DNA of 64,000 nt from Halonotius pteroides. Lineage in GTDB: Archaea > Halobacteriota > Halobacteria > Halobacteriales > Haloferacaceae. The DNA lies in assembly GCF_003605635.1 (NCBI RefSeq), contig NZ_QMDW01000007.1:83272-147271 (forward strand). The letters run 5' to 3'. Positions 8,859 through 17,976 of the stretch are shown in pieces (position 1 is the first letter of the stretch; every line of letters begins with the position of its first letter). The translations under genes were made by a program, and so were the position numbers. Under the pieces are notes generated by a model. It saw only the letters and a program-made list of their open reading frames with translations. It searched no databases and was not told the origin of the DNA.

Positions 8859-9599
8859 TCAGTGGACGGTTCGGTCGTCGCTGCCGTCGATGGCCTCGAT
8901 CGACTCGTTGTTCCCGAAGTTAGGGGTCGGCCCATCGCCGGGGGCTGCCCACGCGACCGCATTGGCGATCACCTGTTGGATCGACTCGTCGTGGTAGATC
9001 GGATACGTCTCATGACCCGGCCGAAAATAGAAGATCCGCCCGTTGCCGCGTCGGTAACAACAGCCCGACCGGAACACCTCGCCGCCCTCAAACCACGAGG
9101 TGAAGACAAGCGTGTCGGGGGCCGGAATATCGAACCGCTCGCCGTACATCTCTGCGTCGTCGAGTTCGATGTATTCGTCCACCCCGTCGGCGATCGGATG
9201 CCCGGGCTCGATAACCCAGAGCCGCTCGGTCTCGGCGGCCTCACGCCATTTCAGCGAACAGGAGCTACCCATCAGTCGGGTGAACGGCTTTGAATAGTGG
9301 CCTGAATGGAGGACGATGAGGCCCATCCCCTCGCGGACGCGCTCACAGACCCGGTCGACGATCTCCTCGCCCACCGCATCATGTGCGGCATGACCCCACC
9401 ACGTGAGCACGTCGGTGTCGTCAAGAACCGCCTCGGTCAGGCCGTGGTCGGGCTCGTCAAGTGTGGCGGTTTGGGTCTCGAACCCGGCCTCGCTGAGGGC
9501 ATCGGCGATGACGATGTGAATCCCCTCCGGGTAGACCTCGGCGACGGTGTTGTCGTGGCGTTCGTGCCGAAACTCGTTCCAGACGGTCACCTGTGTCAT
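8859..9599 (-). CDS. ThuA domain protein
   Basis: A 246-residue protein with the class I glutamine-amidotransferase-like fold typical of ThuA (trehalose utilisation) proteins: TWWGHAAHDAVGEEIVDRV, GLIVLHSGHYSKPF near residues 93-106, and RIFYFRPGHETYPIYHDESI near residues 188-207, the most conserved ThuA block. ThuA is linked to disaccharide catabolism in bacteria, but its reaction remains poorly defined. No sugar genes adjoin it here, so the substrate cannot be inferred from context. Confidence 0.85.
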   Translation of the reverse strand: MTQVTVWNEFRHERHDNTVAEVYPEGIHIVIADALSEAGFETQTATLDEPDHGLTEAVLDDTDVLTWWGHAAHDAVGEEIVDRVCERVREGMGLIVLHSGHYSKPFTRLMGSSCSLKWREAAETERLWVIEPGHPIADGVDEYIELDDAEMYGERFDIPAPDTLVFTSWFEGGEVFRSGCCYRRGNGRIFYFRPGHETYPIYHDESIQQVIANAVAWAAPGDGPTPNFGNNESIEAIDGSDDRTVH

Positions 9600-9718
9600 A
9601 GCTGCTCGGAGTCGACCATCAGTGATAGCGTTTGGGCTGTCCTGAAAGTCGTTGTACTGCGGTAGCTACCGTGTGCTGCGGCTCGGTGGTGTAGCACAAC
9701 ACACAGCGAGAAACTGTG

Positions 9719-9961
9719 TTAGTCCGCGTTCGGTGCCAGCGGCTCGGCGGTCTCGGCGTCGACATCCTCCATCGAGGAGGTGATTCCTTTCGCGAGTTCG
9801 AAAACAGCCGCTTTGTGGTCGGTCTTCGATTTGTGGATCGATGTCGGCTTGATGCCAAGCGATTCGTACTCAGTAAGATCAACGGTGTCTTCCCACGCTT
9901 CACACTGCGTACGTACCTCGGCAAGCAGGCCGTGTAGGTGGATGAGCTCCTGCTTTTTCAT
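9719..9961 (-). CDS. UPF0058 family protein
   Basis: An 80-residue helical protein beginning MKKQELIHLHGLLAEVRTQ, the hallmark of the archaeal UPF0058 family. The frame starts three codons earlier (MLL), but MKKQEL at 9961 is the conserved start. C-terminal KSKTDHKAAVFELAKGI is also typical. Function is unknown; members are abundant in haloarchaea, often several per genome. Confidence 0.85.
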   Translation of the reverse strand: MKKQELIHLHGLLAEVRTQCEAWEDTVDLTEYESLGIKPTSIHKSKTDHKAAVFELAKGITSSMEDVDAETAEPLAPNAD

Positions 9962-10071
9962 GAGCAACAAGTCGTAACGACTGGAGGGTTATAGTAGTAT
10001 CCTGAGATAGGTTACCATAGGTCGCCCACAATATCTCTCGTCGATTTCGTTGTTACTACCGGATCAAACGG

Positions 10072-10081
10072 TCAAAAAACA
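10072..10081 (-). terminator. T-tract terminator of tfb
   Basis: On the minus strand six T residues occur about 45 bases beyond the tfb stop codon (the A run at 10074-10079 on plus). Haloarchaeal terminators are typically short T tracts without a strong hairpin, so this is a reasonable end for the tfb transcript. Confidence 0.4.
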
Positions 10082-10122
10082 CCGATCAGCACCGAAGCTC
10101 ACCGTCCGGCTTGTCGCTTCGA

Positions 10123-11100
10123 CTACTGCACTAATTCGCCGTGATCGAGTTCGAGCAGCTCTTTGTAGCGGTTTCGGATCGTGACCTCGGAGATGTCGGC
10201 GACCTCGCCGACTTGGCTCTGTGTGACTTTCTGGTTTGTCAGCAGCGCGGCCGCATACACCGCGGCGGCAGCGAGGCCGACCGGCGATTTTCCGCTGGTG
10301 ACGGCGGCGTCCTTGGCGGCCCGCAGCAACGCCCGGGCCTCACGTTCGACCTCCTCGTTGAGGTCGAGCCGGGAGACAAACCGCGGAACGTACTGTTCGG
10401 GATCGGCCGGCTTGACTTCGAGGCCGAGCTGTCGGACGATGTAGCGGTAGGTGCGGGTCATCTCCATTTTCTCGACTCGGGAGACCGCGGCAAACTCATC
10501 GAGGCTGCGGGGGTTGTTCAGCTGGCGCGCCGCGGCGTAAAGCGCGGCGGTCGCAACGCCTTCGATCGAGCGCCCCGGCAGGAGATCCTCATCGAGAGCG
10601 CGCCGGTAGATGACCGAGGCCGTCTCGCGGACGGCCTTCGGGAGACCCAGCGCCGAGGCCATCCGATCGATCTCGCCGAGGGCCTGTTTGAGGTTGCGCT
10701 CCTTGCTATCGCGGGTGCGGAACCGCTCGTTCCAGGTGCGAAGCCGCTGCATCTTCTGGCGTTGATTTGAGGACAACGACTTCCCGTAGGCGTCTTTGTC
10801 CTGCCAGCCGATGTTAGTCGACAGCCCCTTATCGTGCATCATATTCGTCGTTGGTGCACCAACACGGGACTTTGAGTCACGTTCCGCGCTGTCGAAGGCC
10901 CGCCACTCCGGGCCGCGGTCGATCTCGTCGCTTTCGACGACGAGACCACACTCGCGGCAAACGGTTTCGCCGTGTTCCTCGTCGGTGATGAGCTGGCCGC
11001 TGCACTCGGGGCAGCGGGTTGTTTCGTCGGTCGACTCGGTTTCGGATTCGGTCTCGTGTTGTCGGACGGTTGGTGTGGTTCGTGGTGTGCTGTTGCTCAT
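10123..11100 (-). CDS. tfb: transcription initiation factor TFB
   Basis: A 325-residue archaeal TFIIB homologue. It has an N-terminal zinc ribbon with C30, C33, C48, C51 (CPECSG, CRECG), the B-finger/linker region (DIDRGPEWRAFDS style: DEIDRGPEWRAFDSAERDSK), and two cyclin-like repeats (about 125-215 and 220-310). The second repeat ends in the DNA-reading helix VTIRNRYKELLEL. It recruits RNA polymerase to TBP-TATA complexes. The frame is open to 11169, but MSNSTPR at 11100 gives the family length. Haloarchaea carry several TFBs; this is a full-length one with a somewhat long serine/threonine/glutamate-rich N-terminus of 28 residues. Confidence 0.95.
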   Translation of the reverse strand: MSNSTPRTTPTVRQHETESETESTDETTRCPECSGQLITDEEHGETVCRECGLVVESDEIDRGPEWRAFDSAERDSKSRVGAPTTNMMHDKGLSTNIGWQDKDAYGKSLSSNQRQKMQRLRTWNERFRTRDSKERNLKQALGEIDRMASALGLPKAVRETASVIYRRALDEDLLPGRSIEGVATAALYAAARQLNNPRSLDEFAAVSRVEKMEMTRTYRYIVRQLGLEVKPADPEQYVPRFVSRLDLNEEVEREARALLRAAKDAAVTSGKSPVGLAAAAVYAAALLTNQKVTQSQVGEVADISEVTIRNRYKELLELDHGELVQ

Positions 11101-11337
11101 TGATTGGGTGAGTAGGGATGACCGCTGCCCGGAGAAAGAACATGTAAAGGCAGGGTCAGATCCGTACAATATGTAGGAGATCGAAGGTTATAAATATATC
11201 GGTTAGATTCAGCAGTATGATAGCTCCTCACGTGCGATTTTCATAAGCAACGTTCGTTATATTTGTGATGACTCGCTACCGCGCTGTTGTGGTTCGTTTT
11301 GCTACGCTGCTAGTGCTCGCTTGCGCTCACACATGAC

Positions 11338-11495
11338 GGGCATGATGGGACTCCCGCGAGCGAACGGAGTGAGCGAGTGGGGGGCAATCATGCGTGTGAT
11401 CGACCGCAAGGAGAGAACGGGCATGATAGGATTCGAACCGCAGTCGAACATGCTCGCTGCCGCTGCGCGTGCCCTCCCTGCTTCGAATCCCTGCA
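11338..11495 (-). repeat. three decayed copies of the tRNA-Arg 3' end
   Basis: Downstream of tRNA-Arg on the minus strand, the T-arm plus acceptor sequence recurs in decayed form: 11468-11495 (minus reads CTGCAGGGATTCGAAGCAGG then GAGGGCACG), 11419-11443 (CTGCGGTTCGAATCCTATCA then TGCCC) and 11338-11355 (GGGAGTCCCATCATGCCC). Between copies lie short segments rich in GCGAACG / GTGAGC / GCGAGC. The remainder of 11101-11526 has no supported gene; the long plus-strand ORF crossing it is a by-product. Confidence 0.7.
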
Positions 11496-11526
11496 GCCGC
11501 TGTTGCTCACTATCGTTCGCAGACAG

Positions 11527-11599
11527 CGGGCACGGTGGGATTCGAACCCACGATCGAGCGGTTAGGAACCACTCGCCTTGTCCACTAGGCCACATGCCC
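11527..11599 (-). tRNA. tRNA-Arg (anticodon CCT)
   Basis: A 73-nucleotide cloverleaf on the minus strand. Acceptor GGGCATG pairs with CGTGCCC (one U-G), discriminator G; anticodon stem AGTGG/CCGCT encloses loop TTCCTAA, giving anticodon CCT for AGG codons; T arm GTGGG-TTCGAAT-CCCAC is perfect. CCA is not encoded. It begins 36 bases after the tatA stop on the same strand; I see no TATA in that gap, only a T6 run touching the 5' end. Confidence 0.95.
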
Positions 11600-11635
11600 A
11601 AAAAATCAGGTTCGCGGTCGGCAACCCGAAGCGGC

Positions 11636-11896
11636 TCAGTTCGTTGGTTCGCGGTCGGTTTCAAGCTCCTCGTCGTCGAGCTCCGAGACATCCTCAACTG
11701 GCTCGGCTTTTGGATCGGCGGCCTCGTTCAGTTCCTCCTCGATCTCCTCACGACCCTTTTTGAACTCGCCCATCGCTTCACCCGTCGAGCGGGCAAGCTT
11801 TGGGATCTTGTTCGCGCCGAACAGCAACACGAGCACGAGCAGGATGATGAGCATCTCTGGGCCGACCGGACCAAACAGCGGAAGCAGACCACTCAT
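11636..11896 (-). CDS. tatA: twin-arginine translocase subunit TatA
   Basis: An 86-residue protein with one N-terminal transmembrane helix (EMLIILLVLVLLFGANKIPK, residues 14-33), the FGANKIPKLARSTGEAMGEF hinge and amphipathic helix, and a very acidic C-terminal tail. This is the TatA/E pattern; TatA oligomers form the pore that exports folded proteins, the main export route in haloarchaea. No TatC gene is nearby. Transcription runs toward tRNA-Arg. Confidence 0.93.
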   Translation of the reverse strand: MSGLLPLFGPVGPEMLIILLVLVLLFGANKIPKLARSTGEAMGEFKKGREEIEEELNEAADPKAEPVEDVSELDDEELETDREPTN

Positions 11897-11991
11897 GAGT
11901 CCGGCTACTCCGGTGGCGAATATAGGCCTTTTGCTCCGTCTACCGCGCCGCCAACCGTAATCTTCAACGCAAATCCCCGTGTTGGGACGGT

Positions 11992-12468
11992 ATGCTTACC
12001 GTTGGCGACGATGCACCCGATTTTGCCGCCCCACTGGTCGGCGCGGAGACCGAACCGTTCCGGCTGTCGAACCGCCGCGACACCGGCCCGGTCGTCCTTG
12101 CCTTCTTCCCGGCGGCGTTTTCGACGACCTGCACCGAAGAGCTGTGTACGTTCCGCGACGAGTTGCACGCGCTTGACGACCTCAACGCCCGCGTCTTCGG
12201 TATCAGCACCGACCTGCCATATGCACTCAGCCGATTCCGGGCTGAACACGACCTTGGCTTTGATCTGGTCAGCGACAACGACGGCGCGATCATCGACGCC
12301 TACGATGTTGCCGACGAGTGGGAGCACATCAACCTCACTGAGGTCGCCCAACGAGCCGTTTTCCTCGTCGGTGCTGGTGGAACCGTCCGCTACGCCTGGC
12401 GCGCAGCCAATCCCGGCGAAGAACCCGACTATGCTGCAGTTATCGACGCGGTCGAATCGCTGGCCTGA
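11992..12468 (+). CDS. peroxiredoxin (BCP/AhpE-like)
   Basis: A 158-residue thioredoxin-fold peroxidase. The peroxidatic cysteine is C47 in FPAAFSTTCTEELC, and C52 five residues later is the likely resolving cysteine, the atypical two-Cys arrangement of bacterioferritin comigratory proteins. Start MLTVGDDAPDF is the canonical family opening. It reduces hydroperoxides using thioredoxin-type donors. Divergent from tatA, with a short intergenic region of 95 bases. Confidence 0.92.
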   Translation: MLTVGDDAPDFAAPLVGAETEPFRLSNRRDTGPVVLAFFPAAFSTTCTEELCTFRDELHALDDLNARVFGISTDLPYALSRFRAEHDLGFDLVSDNDGAIIDAYDVADEWEHINLTEVAQRAVFLVGAGGTVRYAWRAANPGEEPDYAAVIDAVESLA

Positions 12469-12496
12469 GCCGGAGCCACCGCTGCGCGACGACCGC

Positions 12497-12934
12497 TCAC
12501 GGCCGCTCGGCGCGGTAGATTGTTGACACGCGAGCGTTTTCCTTGAGTGTGAGCCCGGCACCGCCGACGCTGAGGGGAACACGCCCAAGTTTCTGTGTGT
12601 GACGCGTTGGGTGGAACGCCCCACGCGTCAGAAGCTCGTCGCGGGTCTGGACAACGAGGAACACATCTTCGGGCGGTGATAGCGTCTCGTTGTACTCGAT
12701 GAGATACCGGCCAGCGTCGAGTGTCCACCACTCGTAGTCGTCACCGGGACTGCGTTTGGCCGAGGGGTGAGGCTCGCTATCGGCCGATTCTAACTCGCCG
12801 CCGCCGAAATCGACACGCCCGGGTGTCGTGATCTCGTAGATCTCGGTGACGGTGAGATCGACGCCTGGGCCCTCGGCCTGTGTCGGTTCGTGGACGATGC
12901 CGTCGACAAAGGCGGTGAGATCCGTAGTCTGCAT
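12497..12934 (-). CDS. dUTPase/dCTP deaminase-like protein
   Basis: A 145-residue trimeric-dUTPase-fold protein. GPGVDLTVTEIYEI (about residues 22-35) and GRYLIEYNETLSPPEDVFL (about 76-94) correspond to conserved blocks of the DCD/DUT superfamily, and TRGAFHPTRH resembles the later block. Some active-site positions of classical DUT (e.g. a clear GxIDxxY motif) are not obvious, so it may be a divergent paralogue of the main archaeal dut/dcd enzyme. Convergent with the peroxiredoxin gene (28-base gap). Confidence 0.75.
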   Translation of the reverse strand: MQTTDLTAFVDGIVHEPTQAEGPGVDLTVTEIYEITTPGRVDFGGGELESADSEPHPSAKRSPGDDYEWWTLDAGRYLIEYNETLSPPEDVFLVVQTRDELLTRGAFHPTRHTQKLGRVPLSVGGAGLTLKENARVSTIYRAERP

Positions 12935-13006
12935 ATATCGCCATACAGCACCCGACAGTAAAGGGGTGGTGTGGGTTTTTGATCGCCGGGCGGCTACGCT
13001 CCCCGT

Positions 13007-13807
13007 ATGCGATCATCCGATGGCGTCTCGGCGTACGCTCCCGACGCCGACCACCCGTTTCCTGACACAGCACTCAATGATATTCTCCCGGTGCTTAGGA
13101 GCGATCCCGAGATCACGGCCTACCTCGACGCTCAAAACGTCACCGCCGTCGATCGGATGGGGTACAGCGACCACGGCCCGAAACACATCGAGATCGTCCG
13201 CAACCGCGCCCTTGGGCTGTATGCGCTGCTGAAACAGGCCGGTGTGACGTTCAACGGTGCGAGCCAGCAAGGCCTCGATGAGCGATTCGAGCCAGTGATC
13301 CTCGTCTTGGCCGCCACGCTTCACGACATCGGCCACGTTGTCCACCGCGAGGAGCACTCCTACTACTCGATTCCGCTCGCGGCCGACTTCCTTGATCGAC
13401 TGCTCGGTGACCGCTACGACACCGACACCGCGGTTCGGCTCAAAAGCGAGGTGCTGCATGCAATTCTCTGTCATCACACCGAGGAGACGCCGCTGACAAC
13501 CGAGGCGGGGATCATCCGGATCGCTGACGGCCTCGACATGGAGCGCGGTCGCTCACGGATCCCCTACGAACACGGTGGTCGCGGGATCAACACCCTCTCC
13601 AGTCAGGCTATCGAGGACGTGCGACTCAAAGCTGGCGACGACACCCCTGTCTTAGTCGAAATCGAGATGAACAACGCTGCTGGCGTTTATCAGGTCGATA
13701 CCCTCCTGAAAGCAAAGCTCGTAGACTCCCGACTTGAAGACCAGGTTCGCATCATCGCGGTCAACACGAAAGGCGACGACGGGTTGGTCGAGCGGATCGA
13801 ACTGTAG
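13007..13807 (+). CDS. HD domain metal-dependent phosphohydrolase
   Basis: A 266-residue HD-superfamily protein. Metal ligands are visible: H60 in HGPKHIEIV, the HD pair at 106-107 (TLHDIGHVVHREEH), H154/H155 region (ILCHHTEETP) and D168 (RIADGLDMERGRSRIPYEHG). The C-terminal part (from about residue 195) is a small alpha/beta domain (PVLVEIEMNNAAGVYQVDTL). Such proteins hydrolyse phosphate esters of nucleotides or signalling nucleotides; the substrate is unknown. Well-conserved haloarchaeal gene, monocistronic. Confidence 0.85.
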   Translation: MRSSDGVSAYAPDADHPFPDTALNDILPVLRSDPEITAYLDAQNVTAVDRMGYSDHGPKHIEIVRNRALGLYALLKQAGVTFNGASQQGLDERFEPVILVLAATLHDIGHVVHREEHSYYSIPLAADFLDRLLGDRYDTDTAVRLKSEVLHAILCHHTEETPLTTEAGIIRIADGLDMERGRSRIPYEHGGRGINTLSSQAIEDVRLKAGDDTPVLVEIEMNNAAGVYQVDTLLKAKLVDSRLEDQVRIIAVNTKGDDGLVERIEL

Positions 13808-13855
13808 CCGCCGAGAGTTTAAATCGGAAGCGGCGGCCACAACGCGTAGCTCCTC

Positions 13856-15892
13856 ATGCCGACCCCCGACCGCCCCGAACCGATCGATCCCGACACGGCA
13901 GCCCGCGACACGTCGATCGCTGCTGGTCTGCTCGCTCGCCTGCGTCAGGTTACCCGCGCGCTTCGTGGCTCAACGTTCGACCGCCACCCCGACGAGCCCG
14001 CCGCCGCTGACCCGCTGGCGACGTTTACTGTCCCTGACGACGAGCAGGAACTCGACCGCTACTGGGTGAACCGACCGTTTGCCTTCGTTGTCATCACCGA
14101 GCACGACGCCGACGGCGACCGGTCGTACTACGCCGTCGAACCGGATCTCGATGCCTTCGAGGTCGACCTGCTTGACCGTGTCCGCCGTGACATCCGCGCG
14201 CCGCTGATATACGATGCCGGCGACGACGCTTCAGCCGAACCACAAGCCAACGCCGCGACCGACGCCAGCGACGAGTTGGCTGTTGAGCACGACATCGGGG
14301 CAACGGCCACATCTGCCGATCGAATCGATGCCGACATCGATCCCGATGCCGGCCGTATCGGCGAAGCTGCCGAAACGGATGCCGGTCTCGACGATACAGC
14401 CGCTGAGACTGTTGCTAGTCGTGTTGCTGACAAGGGCGACGCCGACGATGCTGACACCGACGCTGCCGAGCGACTGCGCACCGAACTTGCCGGGCTGATC
14501 GAGCGATACGGGATCACCGTCGACAGCCGGACGTTTCACGCGCTGTGGTACTACTTGCACCGTGATTTCCGTGGGTATGGCCGACTTGATCCGTTGCTAC
14601 AGGATGACCACATCGAGGATATCTCCTGTGATGGCCCCGACCATCCGGTCTTCATCTACCACGAGACCTACACCGACCTCGAAACCAACGTTACCTTCGA
14701 GACGGCCGCACTCGACGATTTCGTCGTCCGACTGGCCCAACAAGCCGGCCACCACATCAGCGTTGGCGAGCCACTCATCGAGGCAACGTTGCCGGACGGC
14801 TCGCGGGCGGAGCTCAGCCTCGGCGAGGAGGTCACGCCACACGGATCGGCGTTTACCATCCGACAGTACGCTGCCGACCCGCTCACACCGATCGATCTCA
14901 TTGAGCGCGGGACGTTTGACGCCGCTGGGTTGGCCTACTGCTGGCTCTGTATCGAGCACAACAAGAGTCTGCTGGTGGCTGGTGGCACCGCCGCTGGGAA
15001 AACCACCACACTGAACGCGCTATCGATGTTCGTGCCACCAGGCGCAAAGGTCGTCACCATCGAAGACACCCGGGAACTCACGCTCGCCCACGACAACTGG
15101 TTAGCGGCGGTCACCCGAGAGCAACTGACTGAAGGAACCGCCATCGGTATGTACGACCTCCTGCGATCGGCTCTCCGACATCGCCCGGAGTATCTGCTTG
15201 TCGGCGAGGTGCGCGGCGAGGAGGCCAAAACGCTGTTTCAGGCGATGAACACCGGCCACACGACGCTGTCGACGATTCACGCCGACTCTATCGAGACCGC
15301 TGTCACCCGGCTGGAAAACGAGCCGATCGATCTTCCGCGGACGATGGTCGAGTCGCTGGATCTGTGTGCCGTCCAAACCCAACGACGCCTTGGGGGCCGG
15401 CGTGTCCGACGGATCGATGGGATCGCCGAGATTCGTGGCATCGACGACCGCACGGGCGATCTTGATTACGCTGAACCCATCTCATGGCACCCACAAAGCG
15501 ACAGTTTCAGCCGATCACACAGCGAGGTGTTGGAATCGATTCAGACCGAACGCGGCTGGGATCCCGACGATCTGCGAGCGGAGCTTGCTGCTCGCAAACA
15601 GTTCCTCAACACGCTGTTGGAGCGCGGCGTGACCGACTACCGCGAGTTCACCGCACAACTCCGGGCCTATGACGCCGACGCTGCTGACGCCGACCGTCAG
15701 GCTGACCAGCCGCCGTCCGCGACGAAGACGAACAGCCAATCCGCAACCGCGTCGCCACCGGGTGCGTCCGCTGGCGATGGCTCGGCGTCAACGACCAGAA
15801 CTACTGTTGATGAGTCGGTATCGGACGATGACACCATCGACCAGCGCGCCGGCGTTGTCTCGTCGATCACGGGGAGCTGGTCATCCCGATGA
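13856..15892 (+). CDS. type II/IV secretion system ATPase (PilB/ArlI/TadA family)
   Basis: A 678-residue motor ATPase. After a variable, very acidic N-terminal region (about 120-205, rich in D, A and T), the conserved core starts near residue 215 (LIERYGITVDSRTFHALWYY). Walker A is VAGGTAAGKTTTLNAL (about 372-387), the Asp box TIEDTRELTL follows, and Walker B is YLLVGEVRGEEAKTLFQAMN (about 444-463) with the His box HTTLSTIHAD. It powers assembly of type IV pili or archaella from the cytoplasmic side. It overlaps the membrane-platform gene by 4 bases. The low-complexity tail (about 615-678) is unusual for the family. Longer than typical ArlI, so more likely a pilus-type PilB. Confidence 0.9.
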   Translation: MPTPDRPEPIDPDTAARDTSIAAGLLARLRQVTRALRGSTFDRHPDEPAAADPLATFTVPDDEQELDRYWVNRPFAFVVITEHDADGDRSYYAVEPDLDAFEVDLLDRVRRDIRAPLIYDAGDDASAEPQANAATDASDELAVEHDIGATATSADRIDADIDPDAGRIGEAAETDAGLDDTAAETVASRVADKGDADDADTDAAERLRTELAGLIERYGITVDSRTFHALWYYLHRDFRGYGRLDPLLQDDHIEDISCDGPDHPVFIYHETYTDLETNVTFETAALDDFVVRLAQQAGHHISVGEPLIEATLPDGSRAELSLGEEVTPHGSAFTIRQYAADPLTPIDLIERGTFDAAGLAYCWLCIEHNKSLLVAGGTAAGKTTTLNALSMFVPPGAKVVTIEDTRELTLAHDNWLAAVTREQLTEGTAIGMYDLLRSALRHRPEYLLVGEVRGEEAKTLFQAMNTGHTTLSTIHADSIETAVTRLENEPIDLPRTMVESLDLCAVQTQRRLGGRRVRRIDGIAEIRGIDDRTGDLDYAEPISWHPQSDSFSRSHSEVLESIQTERGWDPDDLRAELAARKQFLNTLLERGVTDYREFTAQLRAYDADAADADRQADQPPSATKTNSQSATASPPGASAGDGSASTTRTTVDESVSDDDTIDQRAGVVSSITGSWSSR

Positions 15893-17940
15893 GTGCTCCA
15901 ACCCGATTGATCGATTACCACCGCTGGCTCCGCCGTATTGCGACGATCCGATCGATCGGGGTTCGACTGCGTTGCGGCGTTGATGCCATCGCGCTCGCGT
16001 GGTGTCGCCCACTTGTCCCAGCGACTGGTCGGCGTGAGCGCAACACACAGTTGGCTGCGATCCACGCCGACGACCCGCCTCGGCTTATCGCCGCTCGAAT
16101 CATGCTCTACGCTCTCACCGCCGGTATCGCTGCCGGAATGCTCACGCTCGTGACGATCCTCCGGATTCGAGCCGAGCCCGCGGTGGTGACAGCGCTCACC
16201 GGGCGAATCGGGATCAATACGCTCACGGCGTCACCGGTATCGGCGGCCACCCTCGCGGCCGGCTGTAGCGTTCTCGTCGCTGTCGCAGTCACGGCAGTAA
16301 CCTACCGAGTTCAGTGGGTGCTGATCGATCGGCGTGTGGCCGCCCGTGAGCGACGGATCGACCGGACGTTGCCGCGGGCTGTCGCGTGCATGTACGCACT
16401 CGCCCGAAGTGGGATGCCGTTGCCAGCGGTGTTGCGAACCGTGGCTGCCCACCGAAACGTCTACGGTGAAACCGCCGTCGCCATCGGTGTGACTGTCCGT
16501 GAGATCGATCACTTTGGGGTAGACGTGATCACTGCCCTTGAGACGACAAGCGACCGTACACCGTCGGCTTCGTTCGCCGAGTTCACCTCGGATCTTGCCG
16601 CGGCTGTCGACAGCGGCCACCCGGTCGACGACTACCTCCGGCGATACCACGAGCGATCCCGTGAGGCTGCTGCCGACAGCCAGCAAGGCTTTCTCACCCA
16701 CCTTTCGACCGCCGCTGAGGGCTATGTGACAGGGCTGGTCGTCGGGCCGTTGTTCGTGGTGACAACGCTGGTTGTCGTTGGGCTCGTTGTCACCGATACA
16801 GTACCAGTATTGCGTGCTGTCATCTTCGGGTTCGTTCCGATCGGGACGGTTGGGTTCCTCCTCGGGCTTGACCGGCTGCTTGCGAGCCATCGACTCCCCG
16901 TAGCGACCCACAACAACGGCCGGTCTTCGTATCGATCTGTCGACCCTCCTGGTGCTCACGCCACGATCCGGCCGATGGGATCGTCTCGGGACTGGAGCCA
17001 CCAGCGATCGATACTTCGGATCGCGGATCGGCTATCGCGGTGGCGTCGCTGGCTGCGGCGGCCAATCGCAACGCTTGGGAGCAATCCGTGGCTGACGCTG
17101 CTGGCAACCGCGCCACTCGGGGTGGGGTGGATTTATCTCGCTACCGAGCCGCCGCGGCTTTCGATGGCGACGCTCTCAACAGCCACCCGGCCGCTTTCGA
17201 TCGCATTGATCGGTATCTGTAGCAGCTACGCGGCCGCCTACGAGGCTGGTGCCGCCCGCCGTCGCCGACTTGCGGCTGCCGTGCCGGTGTTCCTTGACCG
17301 GCTTGCCGACGTCAACGAGGCTGGCCTTTCGGTCGTCGATGGCCTCGACCGGGTGGCCAACGGTGATCTCGGCGCGCTCTCGGAACCACTTGCTCGGGTT
17401 CGGCGTGATGTTCGGTGGGGTGCCGACGTGACAAACGCGTTCCGGCGGCTGGCCTCCCGGGTTCGATCACCGCCAGTTACCGGTGCTGTCGCCTTGGTTA
17501 CCAACGCCTTGCGTGCCAGCAACCGGATCGGCCCGGTCGCCGCCATCGCCGCTGCGGAACTCCGAGCCAGCCAGCGACTCGCCGCCCGTCGCCGGCGGGC
17601 GATGGCAACGTATCTTGTCGTGATCTACATCGCCTTCCTGGTCTTTATCGGGATTATCGCCGCCCTTTCGGCGTCGTTTTTCCCCGCAGTCGAGACCGCT
17701 GTCACCGGGTCGACCGGCGGGCTGTCGACCACTGGCGTCACAGAGACCGGCATGGCTCGTGCCGGCGGTATCACACCTAACATCGATGCCTACGAGACAC
17801 TCCTCGTACAGCTCACGATGATTCAGGCCATCTGCTCCGGCCTCGTCGCTGGTCGACTCGGTGAGGGTGAGTTGCGGGCTGGCGTCAAACATGTCGTGGT
17901 GTTGCTGATGATCTCGCAGGCCGTCTGGTGGTTCATCTGA
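15889..17940 (+). CDS. type II secretion system F-domain membrane platform (PilC/ArlJ/TadC family)
   Basis: A 683-residue polytopic membrane protein with two GspF-like domains: first half with RTLPRAVACMYALARSGMPL near 160-180 and hydrophobic pairs near 275-330; second half with VPVFLDRLADVNEAGLSVVD near 465-485 and helices near 575-605 and at the C-terminus. It is the inner-membrane platform on which the partner ATPase acts. The 4-base overlap with the ATPase gene (ATGAGT inside the stop region) indicates coupled translation. No other archaellum genes (arlCDE, F, G, H) occur in the window. Confidence 0.88.
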   Translation: MSAPTRLIDYHRWLRRIATIRSIGVRLRCGVDAIALAWCRPLVPATGRRERNTQLAAIHADDPPRLIAARIMLYALTAGIAAGMLTLVTILRIRAEPAVVTALTGRIGINTLTASPVSAATLAAGCSVLVAVAVTAVTYRVQWVLIDRRVAARERRIDRTLPRAVACMYALARSGMPLPAVLRTVAAHRNVYGETAVAIGVTVREIDHFGVDVITALETTSDRTPSASFAEFTSDLAAAVDSGHPVDDYLRRYHERSREAAADSQQGFLTHLSTAAEGYVTGLVVGPLFVVTTLVVVGLVVTDTVPVLRAVIFGFVPIGTVGFLLGLDRLLASHRLPVATHNNGRSSYRSVDPPGAHATIRPMGSSRDWSHQRSILRIADRLSRWRRWLRRPIATLGSNPWLTLLATAPLGVGWIYLATEPPRLSMATLSTATRPLSIALIGICSSYAAAYEAGAARRRRLAAAVPVFLDRLADVNEAGLSVVDGLDRVANGDLGALSEPLARVRRDVRWGADVTNAFRRLASRVRSPPVTGAVALVTNALRASNRIGPVAAIAAAELRASQRLAARRRRAMATYLVVIYIAFLVFIGIIAALSASFFPAVETAVTGSTGGLSTTGVTETGMARAGGITPNIDAYETLLVQLTMIQAICSGLVAGRLGEGELRAGVKHVVVLLMISQAVWWFI

Positions 17941-17976
17941 GTGCGTCTCAGGTTGTGTCGTCGTTGGCGTGACACG

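Noticed and set aside
11321..12526. Long plus-strand frame of 401 codons across tRNA-Arg, tatA and peroxiredoxin
   Set aside because: It runs antisense through tatA and a tRNA and out of frame through the peroxiredoxin gene; residue composition is arginine/serine/proline-rich, not haloarchaeal acidic.
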